DNA of 64,000 nucleotides from Muribaculaceae bacterium (GCA_022508985.1 JAFLUA010000001.1:186001-250000); one strand, 5' to 3'; positions 45,569-55,351 are shown, counted from the stretch's first letter. Notes: generated by a model from the sequence alone, not told the origin. A program made the numbers and translations.

Positions 45569-46396
45569 TTAATCTTGTTGTTCTATTCCGTGATAAGCAT
45601 CAACAGCTTTTTTCACCGAGCCGTGAAGCAGTAACAGGCGCTTAGCATCATCGTAAGGCAATCCAAGTTCTTCAACAATCATACGAGTGCCGCGGTCAAC
45701 GAGCTTGGCGTTAGAAAGTTGCATATTTACCATTTTGTTGCCTTTTACACGGCCCATCTGTATCATGGTAGCGGTGGTAATCATGTTGCAAATCATTTTT
45801 TGACCTGTTCCGCTCTTCATACGAGAGCTGCCCGTAACATATTCCGGGCCAACAATCATTTCGATAGCGATATCAGCGGCTTCCGAAACGGGCGCGTCGG
45901 GGTTTGATGTTATAGCAGCGGTCAGGATGCCATGTTTGCGACATTCTTTAATAGCCCCGATAACGTATGGTGTTGTGCCCGAAGCTGCAATGCCGATAAC
46001 AGTGTCTTTGTCGTTGATGTCGAATTTTTCGAGGTCGTGCCATCCTTGCATCGTATCGTCTTCGGCATTCTCTACAGGGTTTCTCAGAGCGATGTCGCCA
46101 CCGGCAATAAGACCAATAACCCAAGTGGGCTCCATGCCGAATGTTGGGGGTATTTCAGATGCGTCGAGAACACCAAGTCGGCCCGAAGTGCCGGCACCCA
46201 TATAGAATATACGGCCGCCACGTTTCATACGCGGCACGATTTCACTAACAAGTTTTTCAACAGCAGGAAGGGCTTTTTCAACGGCTAAAGCCACTTTCTT
46301 GTCTTCGTTGTTAATATCGCGGAGAATCTCTCCTACCGATTTTTTTTCGAGATCGTTGTAGAGCGATGGTTGTTCGCTAATTTTAACAAAAGCCAT
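45569..46396 (-). CDS. murQ: N-acetylmuramic acid 6-phosphate etherase
   Basis: Cleaves the lactyl ether of MurNAc-6-phosphate to give GlcNAc-6-phosphate and D-lactate. The 275-residue SIS-domain protein has the family landmarks MGAGTSGRLGVLDASEIPPTFG, with the catalytic Glu in ASEIPP, GIAASGTTPYVIGAI, and SSRMKSGTGQKMICNMITTATMIQMGRVKGNKMVNMQ. Slightly shorter than the Escherichia enzyme (298). It lies 23 nt after murK. D-lactate produced here is a possible substrate for the FAD/Fe-S oxidase encoded upstream. Confidence 0.95.
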   Translation of the reverse strand: MAFVKISEQPSLYNDLEKKSVGEILRDINNEDKKVALAVEKALPAVEKLVSEIVPRMKRGGRIFYMGAGTSGRLGVLDASEIPPTFGMEPTWVIGLIAGGDIALRNPVENAEDDTMQGWHDLEKFDINDKDTVIGIAASGTTPYVIGAIKECRKHGILTAAITSNPDAPVSEAADIAIEMIVGPEYVTGSSRMKSGTGQKMICNMITTATMIQMGRVKGNKMVNMQLSNAKLVDRGTRMIVEELGLPYDDAKRLLLLHGSVKKAVDAYHGIEQQD

Positions 46397-46419
46397 TGTT
46401 TTAGATATTTATTGTTTTT

Positions 46420-47271
46420 CTATTTAACCGCATGGAATTTTAGCAATCCTTCCATCGGGCTTTTCAAGATTGAGCCAATAGTGCAATTTTCGGCAGCAGC
46501 AGCTTCTTCAAGCACGTTGCGGAAGTAATATGCAATCGAACCGATGAAATTGACTTTGTAGTTGGCGTAGTTTACATATTGCTTGATGTTACGGCGGAAG
46601 AATGCACGGAAAGCGTTAAGTACGAGGTCGTGAATTTCCGGCACATCGATATTCTGGCTCAAGAAAGGCGTAACCGAAGCAAGGAATCTATTGGGCTGCG
46701 GTTCTCTATAAACGCGGCGAATAATACCGAGCAAATCAAGATTATACTCGTTTAAGAATTTCGTGCAAATATACTCAGGCAGTTGTTTTTTCAACACGTC
46801 GCCAAGAAATATTTTACCAAGAACGGCACCGCTACCTTCATCGCCAAGAATAAAACCGAGCGGAGATACATTTGCTACTATCGTAGAGCCGTCATACAGG
46901 CAAGAGTTGGAGCCTGTGCCCATGATACAAGCGATACCGGCTTCTCTACCGCACAAAGCTCTGGCGGCCGCTAATAAATCGGTGTATACCTCAACCGTTT
47001 CTGCCGTTGGGATCTTAGTTCTGATCGCTCCGGCAACATTTCCGCATACTTCGGCAGAAATACAACCTGCACCGTAGAAATACACGGCAGTAATCTTAGA
47101 AGCGAGATTTCCAAGTTCTGGCATCAATTCACCTGATAGGCGTTGGCTTATCTCTTCTTGAGTCATCATGAGGGCATTCATCCCCATGGTAAATACTTGT
47201 TTTTCGACTTTTTTGTTGTTAAGTACGCACCAGTCGACTTTAGTGCTTCCGCAGTCGGCAACTAATATCAT
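46420..47271 (-). CDS. murK: N-acetylmuramic acid kinase, BadF/BadG ATPase family
   Basis: 283 residues from the ATG at 47271 (MILVADCGSTKVDWCVL), which overlaps the murT stop in ATGA; an upstream in-frame start would lie inside murT. It has the actin-fold ATPase phosphate loops (ADCGSTK near the start, CIMGTGSNSCLYDG, GFILGDEGSGAVLG). Close relatives phosphorylate GlcNAc and, in Tannerella forsythia, MurNAc (MurK). Position between murT and murQ supports MurNAc as a substrate, making MurNAc-6-phosphate in the cytoplasm. Confidence 0.88.
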   Translation of the reverse strand: MILVADCGSTKVDWCVLNNKKVEKQVFTMGMNALMMTQEEISQRLSGELMPELGNLASKITAVYFYGAGCISAEVCGNVAGAIRTKIPTAETVEVYTDLLAAARALCGREAGIACIMGTGSNSCLYDGSTIVANVSPLGFILGDEGSGAVLGKIFLGDVLKKQLPEYICTKFLNEYNLDLLGIIRRVYREPQPNRFLASVTPFLSQNIDVPEIHDLVLNAFRAFFRRNIKQYVNYANYKVNFIGSIAYYFRNVLEEAAAAENCTIGSILKSPMEGLLKFHAVK

Positions 47272-48473
47272 ATCTTTATGTAAATTTTCTTTTTGTAAAG
47301 GATATATCCAATACACCAGTTAAACAATACAAATAATATAGCAAAGGCGAGCGAAGCCAATGTGGCATCATCGCCACAAGCAGGCATTAACACGCCTTTA
47401 TAAATCCATCCTTTGAGAGAAATCATACCTGATTCCATAGCGCTGTATGGTACTTTGATAGCGCCCATGACAATAGATAATATAGCGCCTAAACAGTACA
47501 TAAACAGCGGATTGATGCCGAAAGACTCAAAGAACCGGCACCATTTTTTATGGCCCTTAATGTCGATTATCCATATCAGCAAGCCAAGGAAACTCGAAGC
47601 TAAGCCGCATGTTGTTAATACGAACGTAGGCGACCATATTTTTTTGTTGATAGGCAACCCATACTGCAATAGCAGTCCGCTAAATGTGAGTATCGTACCC
47701 ACGATAAAAAGGCTGTTGATGCGGAGATTATTGTCTTTCGTTTTCGTGATAAGACCACCACAGATAAAGCCAATAAGCATATGTGCGATAGCAGGTAGGG
47801 TGCTAAGAAGACCTTCCGGGTCCAATTTAAGCGAAACACCATTTACAGTATCGGTGTAAAGATGGTTTGGACCGAGGATTTTGTTATCAATAATGTAGAG
47901 AATGTTTGTTTCGGAGAATTCGTAGCCGTTACCTAATAGAAGTATTATGGTATACACTACTAATATGGCGGCAACCAACCAAGGAAGACGTTTATATGGT
48001 AATAGTAGGGCGAGAGAAGCACCAATGCCGTAGCATAAAGCTAAACGAGGCATTACTCCGAGAATGCGCATTTGTGAGAAGGTGTTCACCGATTCGGCAA
48101 AAGACTTACCAGAGACCATGCCGTTGAGAAATCTTCCAAACCATGCTATTGCAAGGCCGATAAAGAATATTACAACAGTGCGTCGCAATAATTTTAAGAA
48201 AGATTTCCATGAAAATTTAAAATCGTATTTCCTCAATGAAAAGTAAGTGGAAATACCCATGATGAACATAAAAAATGGAAACACGAGGTCGGTGGGTGTA
48301 AATCCATTCCATTCAGCATGTCTTAATGGAGCGTAGATATTGCCCCATGAGCCGGGATTGTTTACCATAATCATCCCGGCAATAGTAATACCGCGCAGAA
48401 TGTCGAGGGCAAGAAGACGATTAGACTCCTTCTTGCGCTCTTTTACGGCACTTTTCGTATGGGATGTCTGCAT
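47268..48473 (-). CDS. murT: MurT-type inner-membrane MurNAc transporter (DUF5009/HGSNAT-like)
   Basis: 401 residues, about 10-11 transmembrane helices. The start LLALDILRGITIAGMIMVNNPGSWGNIYAPLRHAEWNGFTPTDLVFPFF is the hallmark of the DUF5009/heparan-alpha-glucosaminide acetyltransferase-like family. In Tannerella forsythia the homolog MurT, encoded with murK and murQ, takes up MurNAc. The same order murT-murK-murQ here, with ATGA coupling to murK, supports a transporter role. The alternative is a sugar acetyltransferase by family resemblance. Confidence 0.82.
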   Translation of the reverse strand: MQTSHTKSAVKERKKESNRLLALDILRGITIAGMIMVNNPGSWGNIYAPLRHAEWNGFTPTDLVFPFFMFIMGISTYFSLRKYDFKFSWKSFLKLLRRTVVIFFIGLAIAWFGRFLNGMVSGKSFAESVNTFSQMRILGVMPRLALCYGIGASLALLLPYKRLPWLVAAILVVYTIILLLGNGYEFSETNILYIIDNKILGPNHLYTDTVNGVSLKLDPEGLLSTLPAIAHMLIGFICGGLITKTKDNNLRINSLFIVGTILTFSGLLLQYGLPINKKIWSPTFVLTTCGLASSFLGLLIWIIDIKGHKKWCRFFESFGINPLFMYCLGAILSIVMGAIKVPYSAMESGMISLKGWIYKGVLMPACGDDATLASLAFAILFVLFNWCIGYILYKKKIYIKI

Positions 48474-48509
48474 TTTAACAGTAGCGTTTTATATGATTAT
48501 TGAGTATAA

Positions 48510-51326
48510 TTAATTCTGATTTAACGGGGTGGTGCACTCATCGACAAGGTAAACGATAGATTTATAAGGGATACCGCTATTTGTAGTGAGACCTATTTCG
48601 CAAGTGCGAGAGTTGGAGTAGCCATATTTTACGCCGGCCGCTTCAATCTGTGGTTTGAGTTTTCTTAGGCCCCACCGGTTGAGTTCAGGTTGTGTAAAAC
48701 CTTTGTCTCCGGCAAAACCGCAGCAGCCCACTTCTGCCGGCACCAGAACACTCGATGAGCACATTTGAGCCAGTCCAATAATCTTGTTGGCCAATCCCAT
48801 ACGGCGGCTTGAACAAGTAACATGCACTGCAATGGGCGTATCACAACGATGGAACTCAAGGTGCTGAGCGAGGTGCTCGTAGATAAATTCAGCAGGCTCG
48901 TAGAGATACATACCCCTTATGTGCTCACGCATACGGTGTAAGCAAGGGCTTTGGTCGCATACAACCGGAATCCGACCTCCGTCAGATGCTATCACAAGGG
49001 CCGCCTCCAACTCACGAACTTTAGAATCGGCAATGTCGGGCATACCTTTGCTTTCCCAAATCATACCGCAACATAGCCCCATCATGTCTTTGGGGAATAT
49101 TACTTCATATCCGGCCTTTTTACACAAGCTAACGAATACGTCGGTGAGCGGTTGCACTTTTGTCCCTTTTTCTTTGCTCTCTCCCATTGTGCGGTTGATA
49201 CAAGAAGGGAAATAGACCAGCTTACGCTCTTGCTCGGGTTGCATTTCGTTGCTAATCTTTTTTGGGCTGTATGGCGCCGGTAAAGAAGGTGTCCAAAGAG
49301 GTATACCCACTTTGTGAAGTCCCTTGCCTATTGATTCAATACCTTTGTCTCCGATAACAGAGTGGGCAATATCAGCAGCGCCAAGCATTAATCTTAGCCC
49401 TGACGACACGCCTGCCAGATGCACAGCCGCCCATTTGCCTACTTTCTTCCCTGAAGGTGATAGACGTTGTTCTCTAATATCGTGAATTAGATCAGACGTG
49501 TTTATTCTCATCGGACAAGAAGTGGAGCACAAACCATCGCCTGCGCATGTCTGATTACCATAATATTGGAACGATTTTTCGAGACGTTTTAGACGTTCAG
49601 GGTCGGTGCCGTCTTTGCGTAGACGTGATATTTCGCGTTGAACTACAATGCGTTGGCGCGCCGATAAAGTGAGTCCGCAACTAATGCAATTGACTTCGCA
49701 GAAGCCACATTCGATACATTTATCGACATGACGATTTGTTAGCGGTAGTGGCTTCATCCCATGTATGAAACACTCAGGGTCATCGTTAAATATAACACCA
49801 GGATTGAGAAGGTTTTGCGGGTCGAAGGCCTTCTTTAGTCGTTTCATCATGCGCCATGCTTTGGAGCCCCATTCGGCCTCTACAAAAGGTGCCATGTTGC
49901 GTCCTGTGCCATGCTCGGCTTTGAGCGAGCCATCGTATTTACCTACAACAAGTTTCTCAATTTCTTCCATCAAATGGCGATATTTATCAATCTCGGCATA
50001 GCTGTCGAATGATTGAGCAATAACGAAGTGATAGTTGCCTTCGAGCGCATGTCCATATATACAAGCGTCGTCGTATCCGCATTTCTCAAGCAGATTAGCG
50101 AGTTCGACGGTTGCTTCGGGTAGGTTGTCGATATGGAAAGCTACATCTTCGATTAGCGAGGTAGTGCCAAGGGGGCGAGTACCTCCAACGGCTGGAAATA
50201 CTCCGGAACGCGTTTGCCACCAAGCCGCAGTCTCAGTCGGATCGGATGAGAAGTGCGCAGGTTTGAACAAGTTGAAAGGCTTTAGCACTTCCAACGTCTC
50301 TGCTATTTGCTTGTCGAGTTGTTCTTGTGTTTTAGCCTCGGTCTGGAGCAGTAAAGCAGTAAGATTCTCGCCAGTGCTATCGTTAACCGATGCAAGAGAT
50401 TTGCGGTCTAACAATTCGCACGCTTGTATCGGAGCTTTCTTACGCATTTCAACTACAGCGCGACAAGCTTCTGCCAAGTCTTGGAAGTAGAGCATTGCCG
50501 ATGCTGTATATGGCATCTCTTCGGCGGTGTTCATGGTAACCTCACTGATGAATGCAAGAGTACCTTCACTGCCTACCATACAGTGAGCCATTATTTCGAA
50601 CGGGTCGTCGAAAATAACAAAGGGTAATAAGTTAAGGCCGGTAACGTTCTTGATAGAATATTTATGTTTAATTAAATCATAAAGTTCGTTATCGTTTCTT
50701 ATCTCATCTCTTATAGCCTCAATTTCGGCAATCATTTCGGCGTGAGATGTCTTAAAGTCGTCTCTCGATTTCTCATCGGCAGTATCTAAGACAGTGCCAT
50801 CTGCCAAAATAATGCGAATAGAACGCAATACGCGGTCGCTATTGGCATGCGTACCACACTTCATGCCGGAAGCGTTGTTTGCCACAATACCGCCAACCAT
50901 AGCAGAATTTTTCGAGGCCGGGTCGGGTGGAAAAACACGATGATATGGCTTCAGAATTTCGCTTACACGTGCCCCCACAATACCCGGTTGCAATGCTATT
51001 ACATGAGCTTGATCATCAAGCAGTCGATAGCCTTCCCACGATTTACCGGCCACAACAAGGATAGAATCAGAAATCGCCTGTCCGGATAGGCTTGTGCCTG
51101 CTGCACGGAAAGTTACCGGCAACTCAAGTTTCGATGCCACGCGCAAAATAGTTACAATTTCGGCTTCGTTAGCAGCGCGAACTACAACTTTAGGCAGCAT
51201 TCGATAAAATCCGGCATCGGTGCCCCAGGCGAGGAGTCGCAAGTCATCGGTATAGATGCGGTTTACATCGATATAGCGGCTTACCTCTTGTGTAAACTGT
51301 TGATATTTATGCTCTGTAGTTGACAT
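48510..51326 (-). CDS. FAD-linked oxidase with Fe-S and CCG domains, probable D-lactate (or other D-2-hydroxy acid) dehydrogenase
   Basis: 938-residue YdiJ/Dld-II-type enzyme. In order: an FAD-binding_4 domain (about 35-180, with PVTFRAAGTSLSGQA and MVGGIVANNASGM), FAD-oxidase C-terminal domain (about 210-490, with GHALEGNYHFVI, LKAEHGTGRNMAP), a 4Fe-4S region (CIECGFCEVNC and CAGDGLCSTSCP), and CCG heterodisulfide-reductase-like motifs (MGLCCGM, VGCCGFAGDKGF). The family oxidises D-2-hydroxy acids such as D-lactate or D-2-hydroxyglutarate and passes electrons to the respiratory chain. MurQ, three genes downstream, releases D-lactate, so D-lactate is the most economical substrate. That is inference from context. 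Confidence 0.8.
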   Translation of the reverse strand: MSTTEHKYQQFTQEVSRYIDVNRIYTDDLRLLAWGTDAGFYRMLPKVVVRAANEAEIVTILRVASKLELPVTFRAAGTSLSGQAISDSILVVAGKSWEGYRLLDDQAHVIALQPGIVGARVSEILKPYHRVFPPDPASKNSAMVGGIVANNASGMKCGTHANSDRVLRSIRIILADGTVLDTADEKSRDDFKTSHAEMIAEIEAIRDEIRNDNELYDLIKHKYSIKNVTGLNLLPFVIFDDPFEIMAHCMVGSEGTLAFISEVTMNTAEEMPYTASAMLYFQDLAEACRAVVEMRKKAPIQACELLDRKSLASVNDSTGENLTALLLQTEAKTQEQLDKQIAETLEVLKPFNLFKPAHFSSDPTETAAWWQTRSGVFPAVGGTRPLGTTSLIEDVAFHIDNLPEATVELANLLEKCGYDDACIYGHALEGNYHFVIAQSFDSYAEIDKYRHLMEEIEKLVVGKYDGSLKAEHGTGRNMAPFVEAEWGSKAWRMMKRLKKAFDPQNLLNPGVIFNDDPECFIHGMKPLPLTNRHVDKCIECGFCEVNCISCGLTLSARQRIVVQREISRLRKDGTDPERLKRLEKSFQYYGNQTCAGDGLCSTSCPMRINTSDLIHDIREQRLSPSGKKVGKWAAVHLAGVSSGLRLMLGAADIAHSVIGDKGIESIGKGLHKVGIPLWTPSLPAPYSPKKISNEMQPEQERKLVYFPSCINRTMGESKEKGTKVQPLTDVFVSLCKKAGYEVIFPKDMMGLCCGMIWESKGMPDIADSKVRELEAALVIASDGGRIPVVCDQSPCLHRMREHIRGMYLYEPAEFIYEHLAQHLEFHRCDTPIAVHVTCSSRRMGLANKIIGLAQMCSSSVLVPAEVGCCGFAGDKGFTQPELNRWGLRKLKPQIEAAGVKYGYSNSRTCEIGLTTNSGIPYKSIVYLVDECTTPLNQN

Positions 51327-51384
51327 ATTGTGTGATAATATATACGTATGCGTCTAATAGCGGTATATAAAACAGCCCTTGATA

Positions 51385-52614
51385 TTATTTGTAAAGATAA
51401 TATTTCGATGCAGTAGCGCGGAATTGCTCAACGTCTTTATACCAATACTCTTCAATGTCGGCCACTTTGTAGTTTTGTGAGAAACGACGACGAATTTCTT
51501 TGCTTCCGCATACTTTGTCAAACATATTAAATCTTTTTTCGTCAGCATTGTCGAAAATTCTATGTTCGGGATACATCTCAGCGAGTTCTTCCATAACATA
51601 GAATTGAGTGAGTGTTAGGGGCGCAATAGACTTATCGGTTACAAATACTTCAACACCTTGAATATTTGTATCTTTGCTCGTTGAATAGAATGGTTTGATA
51701 TATATCGGGCGGAACATCATACCCGGGATGTTACGCTCATTGAGTCGTTTCGAGAGCTTTTCAGCCTCAACCCATTCAGCGCAGAAAAGTTTGAATGGCA
51801 ATGTGTATCCGATACCGATAGACATGAAGTATAGTTCACCAAGAATTCCGGTCATAGGATAGTATATCGCTGTTTCAGGTGTTGGAATGTGAGGCGAGGG
51901 CAGTATCCAAGGCATTCCTGTTTCGCGGAAATCCATGTTGCGAGTGTAACCTTCCATCGGTATTACTTGTAAATCAACTTTTTTACCTTCGCCAAGTAAT
52001 CCTTCTTCATTCAAATATATGGCAAGTTCACCGGGGGTGAGGCCATATAAATAAGGTATGGGGAATTGGCTTACAAAAGAAATGCAATCTTCTTCAGTGA
52101 GGTTTCCTTCGATAATGTCACCGCCAACGGGATTAGGGCGATCGAGAACCATAAATTGTTTGCCTTGTTCTGCACAAGCTTCCATAGCAAGGCCCATAGT
52201 AGAGATAAAGGTAAACGAGCGGCATCCGTTATCTTGAATGTCATAAATGAGCACGTCGACATCTTTAAGCATTTCGGCGGTCGGTTTACGAGTTTTGCCG
52301 TAGATAGAATAAACGGTAACACCGGTTGTCGGGTCAACCATATTTTCCACCTTGTCTCCGGCATGTATATCACCGCGAACACCGTGCTCGGGAGCGTATA
52401 GCCCTACGAGCTCTACGCCTGGAGCCTCGGCAAGTATATCAACTGTAGATTTGAGTTTGTTGTCAACACCACTTGGGTTGGTGATAAGACCAACGCGCTT
52501 GCCTTGTAGTTGTGCGAAACCGCCATCGCGCAATACTTCAACGCCCGGTTTTACTTGTGCACCGGCGATGAGTGCGCCCGTTAATAAAATAGAAGTTAGT
52601 ATATTGCGAATCAT
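51385..52614 (-). CDS. namZ: NamZ-type exo-beta-N-acetylmuramidase (DUF1343)
   Basis: 409-residue exported protein; signal peptide about 1-19 (NILTSILLTGALIAGAQ). The DUF1343 family is recognisable from GKRVGLITNPSGVD, GLYAPEHGVRGDIHAGDKVE, DVDVLIYDIQDNGCRSFTFISTMGLAMEA and FMVLDRPNPVGGDIIEG. NamZ enzymes (Bacillus YbbC, Tannerella homolog) release MurNAc from the non-reducing ends of denuded glycan. Export to the periplasm followed by MurT uptake gives MurNAc to MurK and MurQ. Lies 10 nt downstream of the AmpG-like gene. Confidence 0.88.
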   Translation of the reverse strand: MIRNILTSILLTGALIAGAQVKPGVEVLRDGGFAQLQGKRVGLITNPSGVDNKLKSTVDILAEAPGVELVGLYAPEHGVRGDIHAGDKVENMVDPTTGVTVYSIYGKTRKPTAEMLKDVDVLIYDIQDNGCRSFTFISTMGLAMEACAEQGKQFMVLDRPNPVGGDIIEGNLTEEDCISFVSQFPIPYLYGLTPGELAIYLNEEGLLGEGKKVDLQVIPMEGYTRNMDFRETGMPWILPSPHIPTPETAIYYPMTGILGELYFMSIGIGYTLPFKLFCAEWVEAEKLSKRLNERNIPGMMFRPIYIKPFYSTSKDTNIQGVEVFVTDKSIAPLTLTQFYVMEELAEMYPEHRIFDNADEKRFNMFDKVCGSKEIRRRFSQNYKVADIEEYWYKDVEQFRATASKYYLYK

Positions 52615-52624
52615 AATAGTTGTG

Positions 52625-53974
52625 TTATTTAGATTTAGCGCCGTAATTAGGGTCGATATGACGACGAACGAGGAATGTTACAAGCCAAGTGGCAAGGTTA
52701 CAGCATAATACCCAGAAGAAGAAGTTGCTGTAAGAGTTTCCAAGGAGCACCTCTTTAATCCAACCGGCAGCCATGCCCGGCAACATCATGCCAAGCGCCA
52801 TAAAGGCAGTACAGATAGCGTAGTGTGATGTTTTGTATGGGCCATCAGCAAAATACATCATGAACAACATAAATGCAGTGAAACCGAATCCATATGCAAA
52901 TTGCTCAAGAATGATAGCGCAGTAAATCTGAATTTTACCACTAACGAGAGCATATTCGGGTTGCACGTTCGATAGGAAGATATATGCAACGCAGTTGAGC
53001 GATGTTGCAAGAGCCATCGGCCAGATCCATTTTTTTAAGCCTCCTTGAGCAGCACAGATACCACCAATAATGCCACCTACAGTAAGGCCGATGATAGCAA
53101 GTGTACCATATGCAAATCCAACTTCTGTCGGAGTCATGCCAAGGCCACCGGCATCGCGCGAAGCAAGAAGGAATGGCTGGCAGAGTTTAACAACTTGAGC
53201 TTCAGGAAGACGATAGAGGAGCATAAAGAGCATTGCAAGGATAACATGTTTTTTCTTGAAGAAAGTAACAAAAGAACCTGCAAATTCTTTGGCGATGTCT
53301 CCGATAGTCTTTTTCTCTTCACTACCAACAGCTTTATCGCTTACCGGACGAGGTAAAACGAAAATGTGATATAGCGAAACGATGCCGAAGAATACGGCAC
53401 ATATTGCAACTGTATACTTCCAAGCGATAGCCGCACCACCGTAATATGCTTCAAGGGCACCAGCAATCATAACAAGACCACCTTGGCCAAATACGTTGGC
53501 GCAACGATAGAATGTAGAACGGATGCCGACAAAGACACTCTGTTGGTTGGTGTCTAAGGCAATCATATAGAAACCGTCGGATGCAATGTCGTGTGTAGCA
53601 GAGCAAAACGCTGTCATTACATAGAAACAAAGTGCAATAGAGAAAGCGCTTACGGGAAGCCCCTTAGAAATCGCATTGGCATCAGGCAACGGCAATGTAA
53701 AAGCTATAGCGCCTAAACCGATAGCGATGCATATCTGCATAGTAACTGTCCACCAGCGTTTTGTGCGTAAAATGTCTACAATCGGCCCCCAGAATGGTTT
53801 GATAACCCAAGGCAGGTAAAGCCATCCGGTGTAAAGGGCTGCATTCGTTTCCGACATGCCAAGTTGAGTAAACAGCACCATTGATACCATATTTATAAAA
53901 ATGAATGGTATGCCTTGTGCAAAATATAGAGTTGGGATCCATGCCCAAGGATTTACTTTTGTTGAAGTTTTCAT
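52625..53974 (-). CDS. ampG: AmpG-type muropeptide permease (MFS)
   Basis: 449-residue inner-membrane transporter with about 12 helices. The start PWAWIPTLYFAQGIPFIFINMVSMVLFTQLGMSETNAALYTGWLYLPWVIKPFWGP and SATHDIASDGFYMIALD are typical of the AmpG/SLC33 group. AmpG imports anhydro-muropeptides and disaccharides. Here it sits between the SpoIID-like and NamZ genes, so it probably brings in a wall fragment other than free MurNAc, which MurT would carry. Which fragment is not determined. Confidence 0.87.
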   Translation of the reverse strand: MKTSTKVNPWAWIPTLYFAQGIPFIFINMVSMVLFTQLGMSETNAALYTGWLYLPWVIKPFWGPIVDILRTKRWWTVTMQICIAIGLGAIAFTLPLPDANAISKGLPVSAFSIALCFYVMTAFCSATHDIASDGFYMIALDTNQQSVFVGIRSTFYRCANVFGQGGLVMIAGALEAYYGGAAIAWKYTVAICAVFFGIVSLYHIFVLPRPVSDKAVGSEEKKTIGDIAKEFAGSFVTFFKKKHVILAMLFMLLYRLPEAQVVKLCQPFLLASRDAGGLGMTPTEVGFAYGTLAIIGLTVGGIIGGICAAQGGLKKWIWPMALATSLNCVAYIFLSNVQPEYALVSGKIQIYCAIILEQFAYGFGFTAFMLFMMYFADGPYKTSHYAICTAFMALGMMLPGMAAGWIKEVLLGNSYSNFFFWVLCCNLATWLVTFLVRRHIDPNYGAKSK

Positions 53975-54022
53975 TGCAATTATATGGCAGTGATTATATT
54001 AAATATAATGTTATTAACGCGA

Positions 54023-55351
54023 TTAATATAGGGTCTTAAGTTCGGCGCCGCCAAAGTAGTGGCTGAGTATTGCATCGAATTTGTGACCATTGGCACCCAT
54101 CATGGCAGCACCAATTTGGCATAGACCAACGCCGTGGCCCCAACCTGCGCCCCGCAACGTGAAAGAAGCCGGAACACCGAGTTCATTGTCCGCTTCTGTC
54201 TCGACAACAAAAGCCGAAGAATAGAGGTGCGATGTTGAGAGAGTACGGCGAATCTCAAGTTCTTTGCCGATAACCATGGTCCGTTTTGTACCTACAATAC
54301 GAAGTTTTACTAAACGACCCGATGTGCCGCGTTGAACGGGCTCAAGGGCTTTAATCAAACCGAAGTCAATACCGGAGCGTTTCGCTATCAGCTGCGAAAT
54401 TTCTTCTTGAGTGTATTTGACGGTCCAACGATAGAAATCGTGTGTTTCTTGATCGTAATCGTTTAGCACCTGGCTTAGAATCTCAGCATCGGAAGTGTTG
54501 CAATATGATTCCGGTCGGCTCAAAATCCATTCGCGAGCATTTTCTTCGATTGTAAGGTCGGGGAAATCGCGTTCGTTAGCAGTGTCGCGAGTAGCCTCAA
54601 GATAGTGATAGTGTTTTGGTTCCCAGCAATTTTCAAATTCTTCATATACGCCACCGCACGATTTTGAGAAACGCGCGTCACATAAATTGCCCTCGTTATC
54701 GACAAGAACCAAACCTCTTGTGCCTTCAACAGCTTGACGCACAATAGGAGTAGTCTGGCGAGTGATGCCTTGATATCGTTGGCAATGGTCGTCGGCACAT
54801 ACGTCGAAATTCACGTGGTCTTCGCGGTCGTACCAACGTATAATCTCGTCGTCGTTAACTATCATAGAAGAGTAGCTCTCGTTCGATTGGCTGATGCGTT
54901 TGTTTTTATCAATCTGAGCGAGAAGCCAGCTACGCGAAATAACAGCATGTGCTTTTAGGAATTCTAACGAAGCTGTAGCGCTCATTTCTGATGAAATAAC
55001 ACTTACGAGGTAATCTTCTACGGGAAGGATGTTTACGATTGTAAGTTTATCGCCTTCAGTAATTATTCTGAGCGAACCGAGAAAACGCTGTGTTTCTTTA
55101 CGCTCCCAGTGGAAATTAACGCCGATAATAACGTCGAATACTTCGAACGAAGATCCGTCTTTTTCGGGCTTAAATTCCACATAATCGTATTCAGTGCCTT
55201 GCCAAAGCACACGCCCATTTGAAGATAAAGCGAAAGAGTGTGTTCCGGAAGTGACAGCACCGGTACATTCACATTTATATGGTTCAAGCAGGTTTACGCG
55301 AATTTCTTTCGCGCTTAAAACACCCACTTTAATATTCGGTTGTTTTTCCAT
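54023..55351 (-). CDS. SpoIID/LytB-domain protein without a visible signal peptide
   Basis: 442 residues. The SpoIID core (about 85-290) keeps the catalytic Glu context SVISSEMSATASLEFLKAHAVISRSWLL and the zinc-region cysteines (CADDHCQRYQG, SKSCGGVYEEFENCW). The C-terminus has GWGHGVGLCQIGAAMMGANG. SpoIID is a lytic transglycosylase on denuded peptidoglycan. The N-terminus (MEKQPNIKVGVLSAKEIRVNLLEPYKC) has no hydrophobic signal, so the protein appears cytoplasmic as annotated, and no better upstream start exists because the start overlaps the DUF4922 stop by 1 nt. If correct it acts on imported fragments. Confidence 0.83.
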   Translation of the reverse strand: MEKQPNIKVGVLSAKEIRVNLLEPYKCECTGAVTSGTHSFALSSNGRVLWQGTEYDYVEFKPEKDGSSFEVFDVIIGVNFHWERKETQRFLGSLRIITEGDKLTIVNILPVEDYLVSVISSEMSATASLEFLKAHAVISRSWLLAQIDKNKRISQSNESYSSMIVNDDEIIRWYDREDHVNFDVCADDHCQRYQGITRQTTPIVRQAVEGTRGLVLVDNEGNLCDARFSKSCGGVYEEFENCWEPKHYHYLEATRDTANERDFPDLTIEENAREWILSRPESYCNTSDAEILSQVLNDYDQETHDFYRWTVKYTQEEISQLIAKRSGIDFGLIKALEPVQRGTSGRLVKLRIVGTKRTMVIGKELEIRRTLSTSHLYSSAFVVETEADNELGVPASFTLRGAGWGHGVGLCQIGAAMMGANGHKFDAILSHYFGGAELKTLY

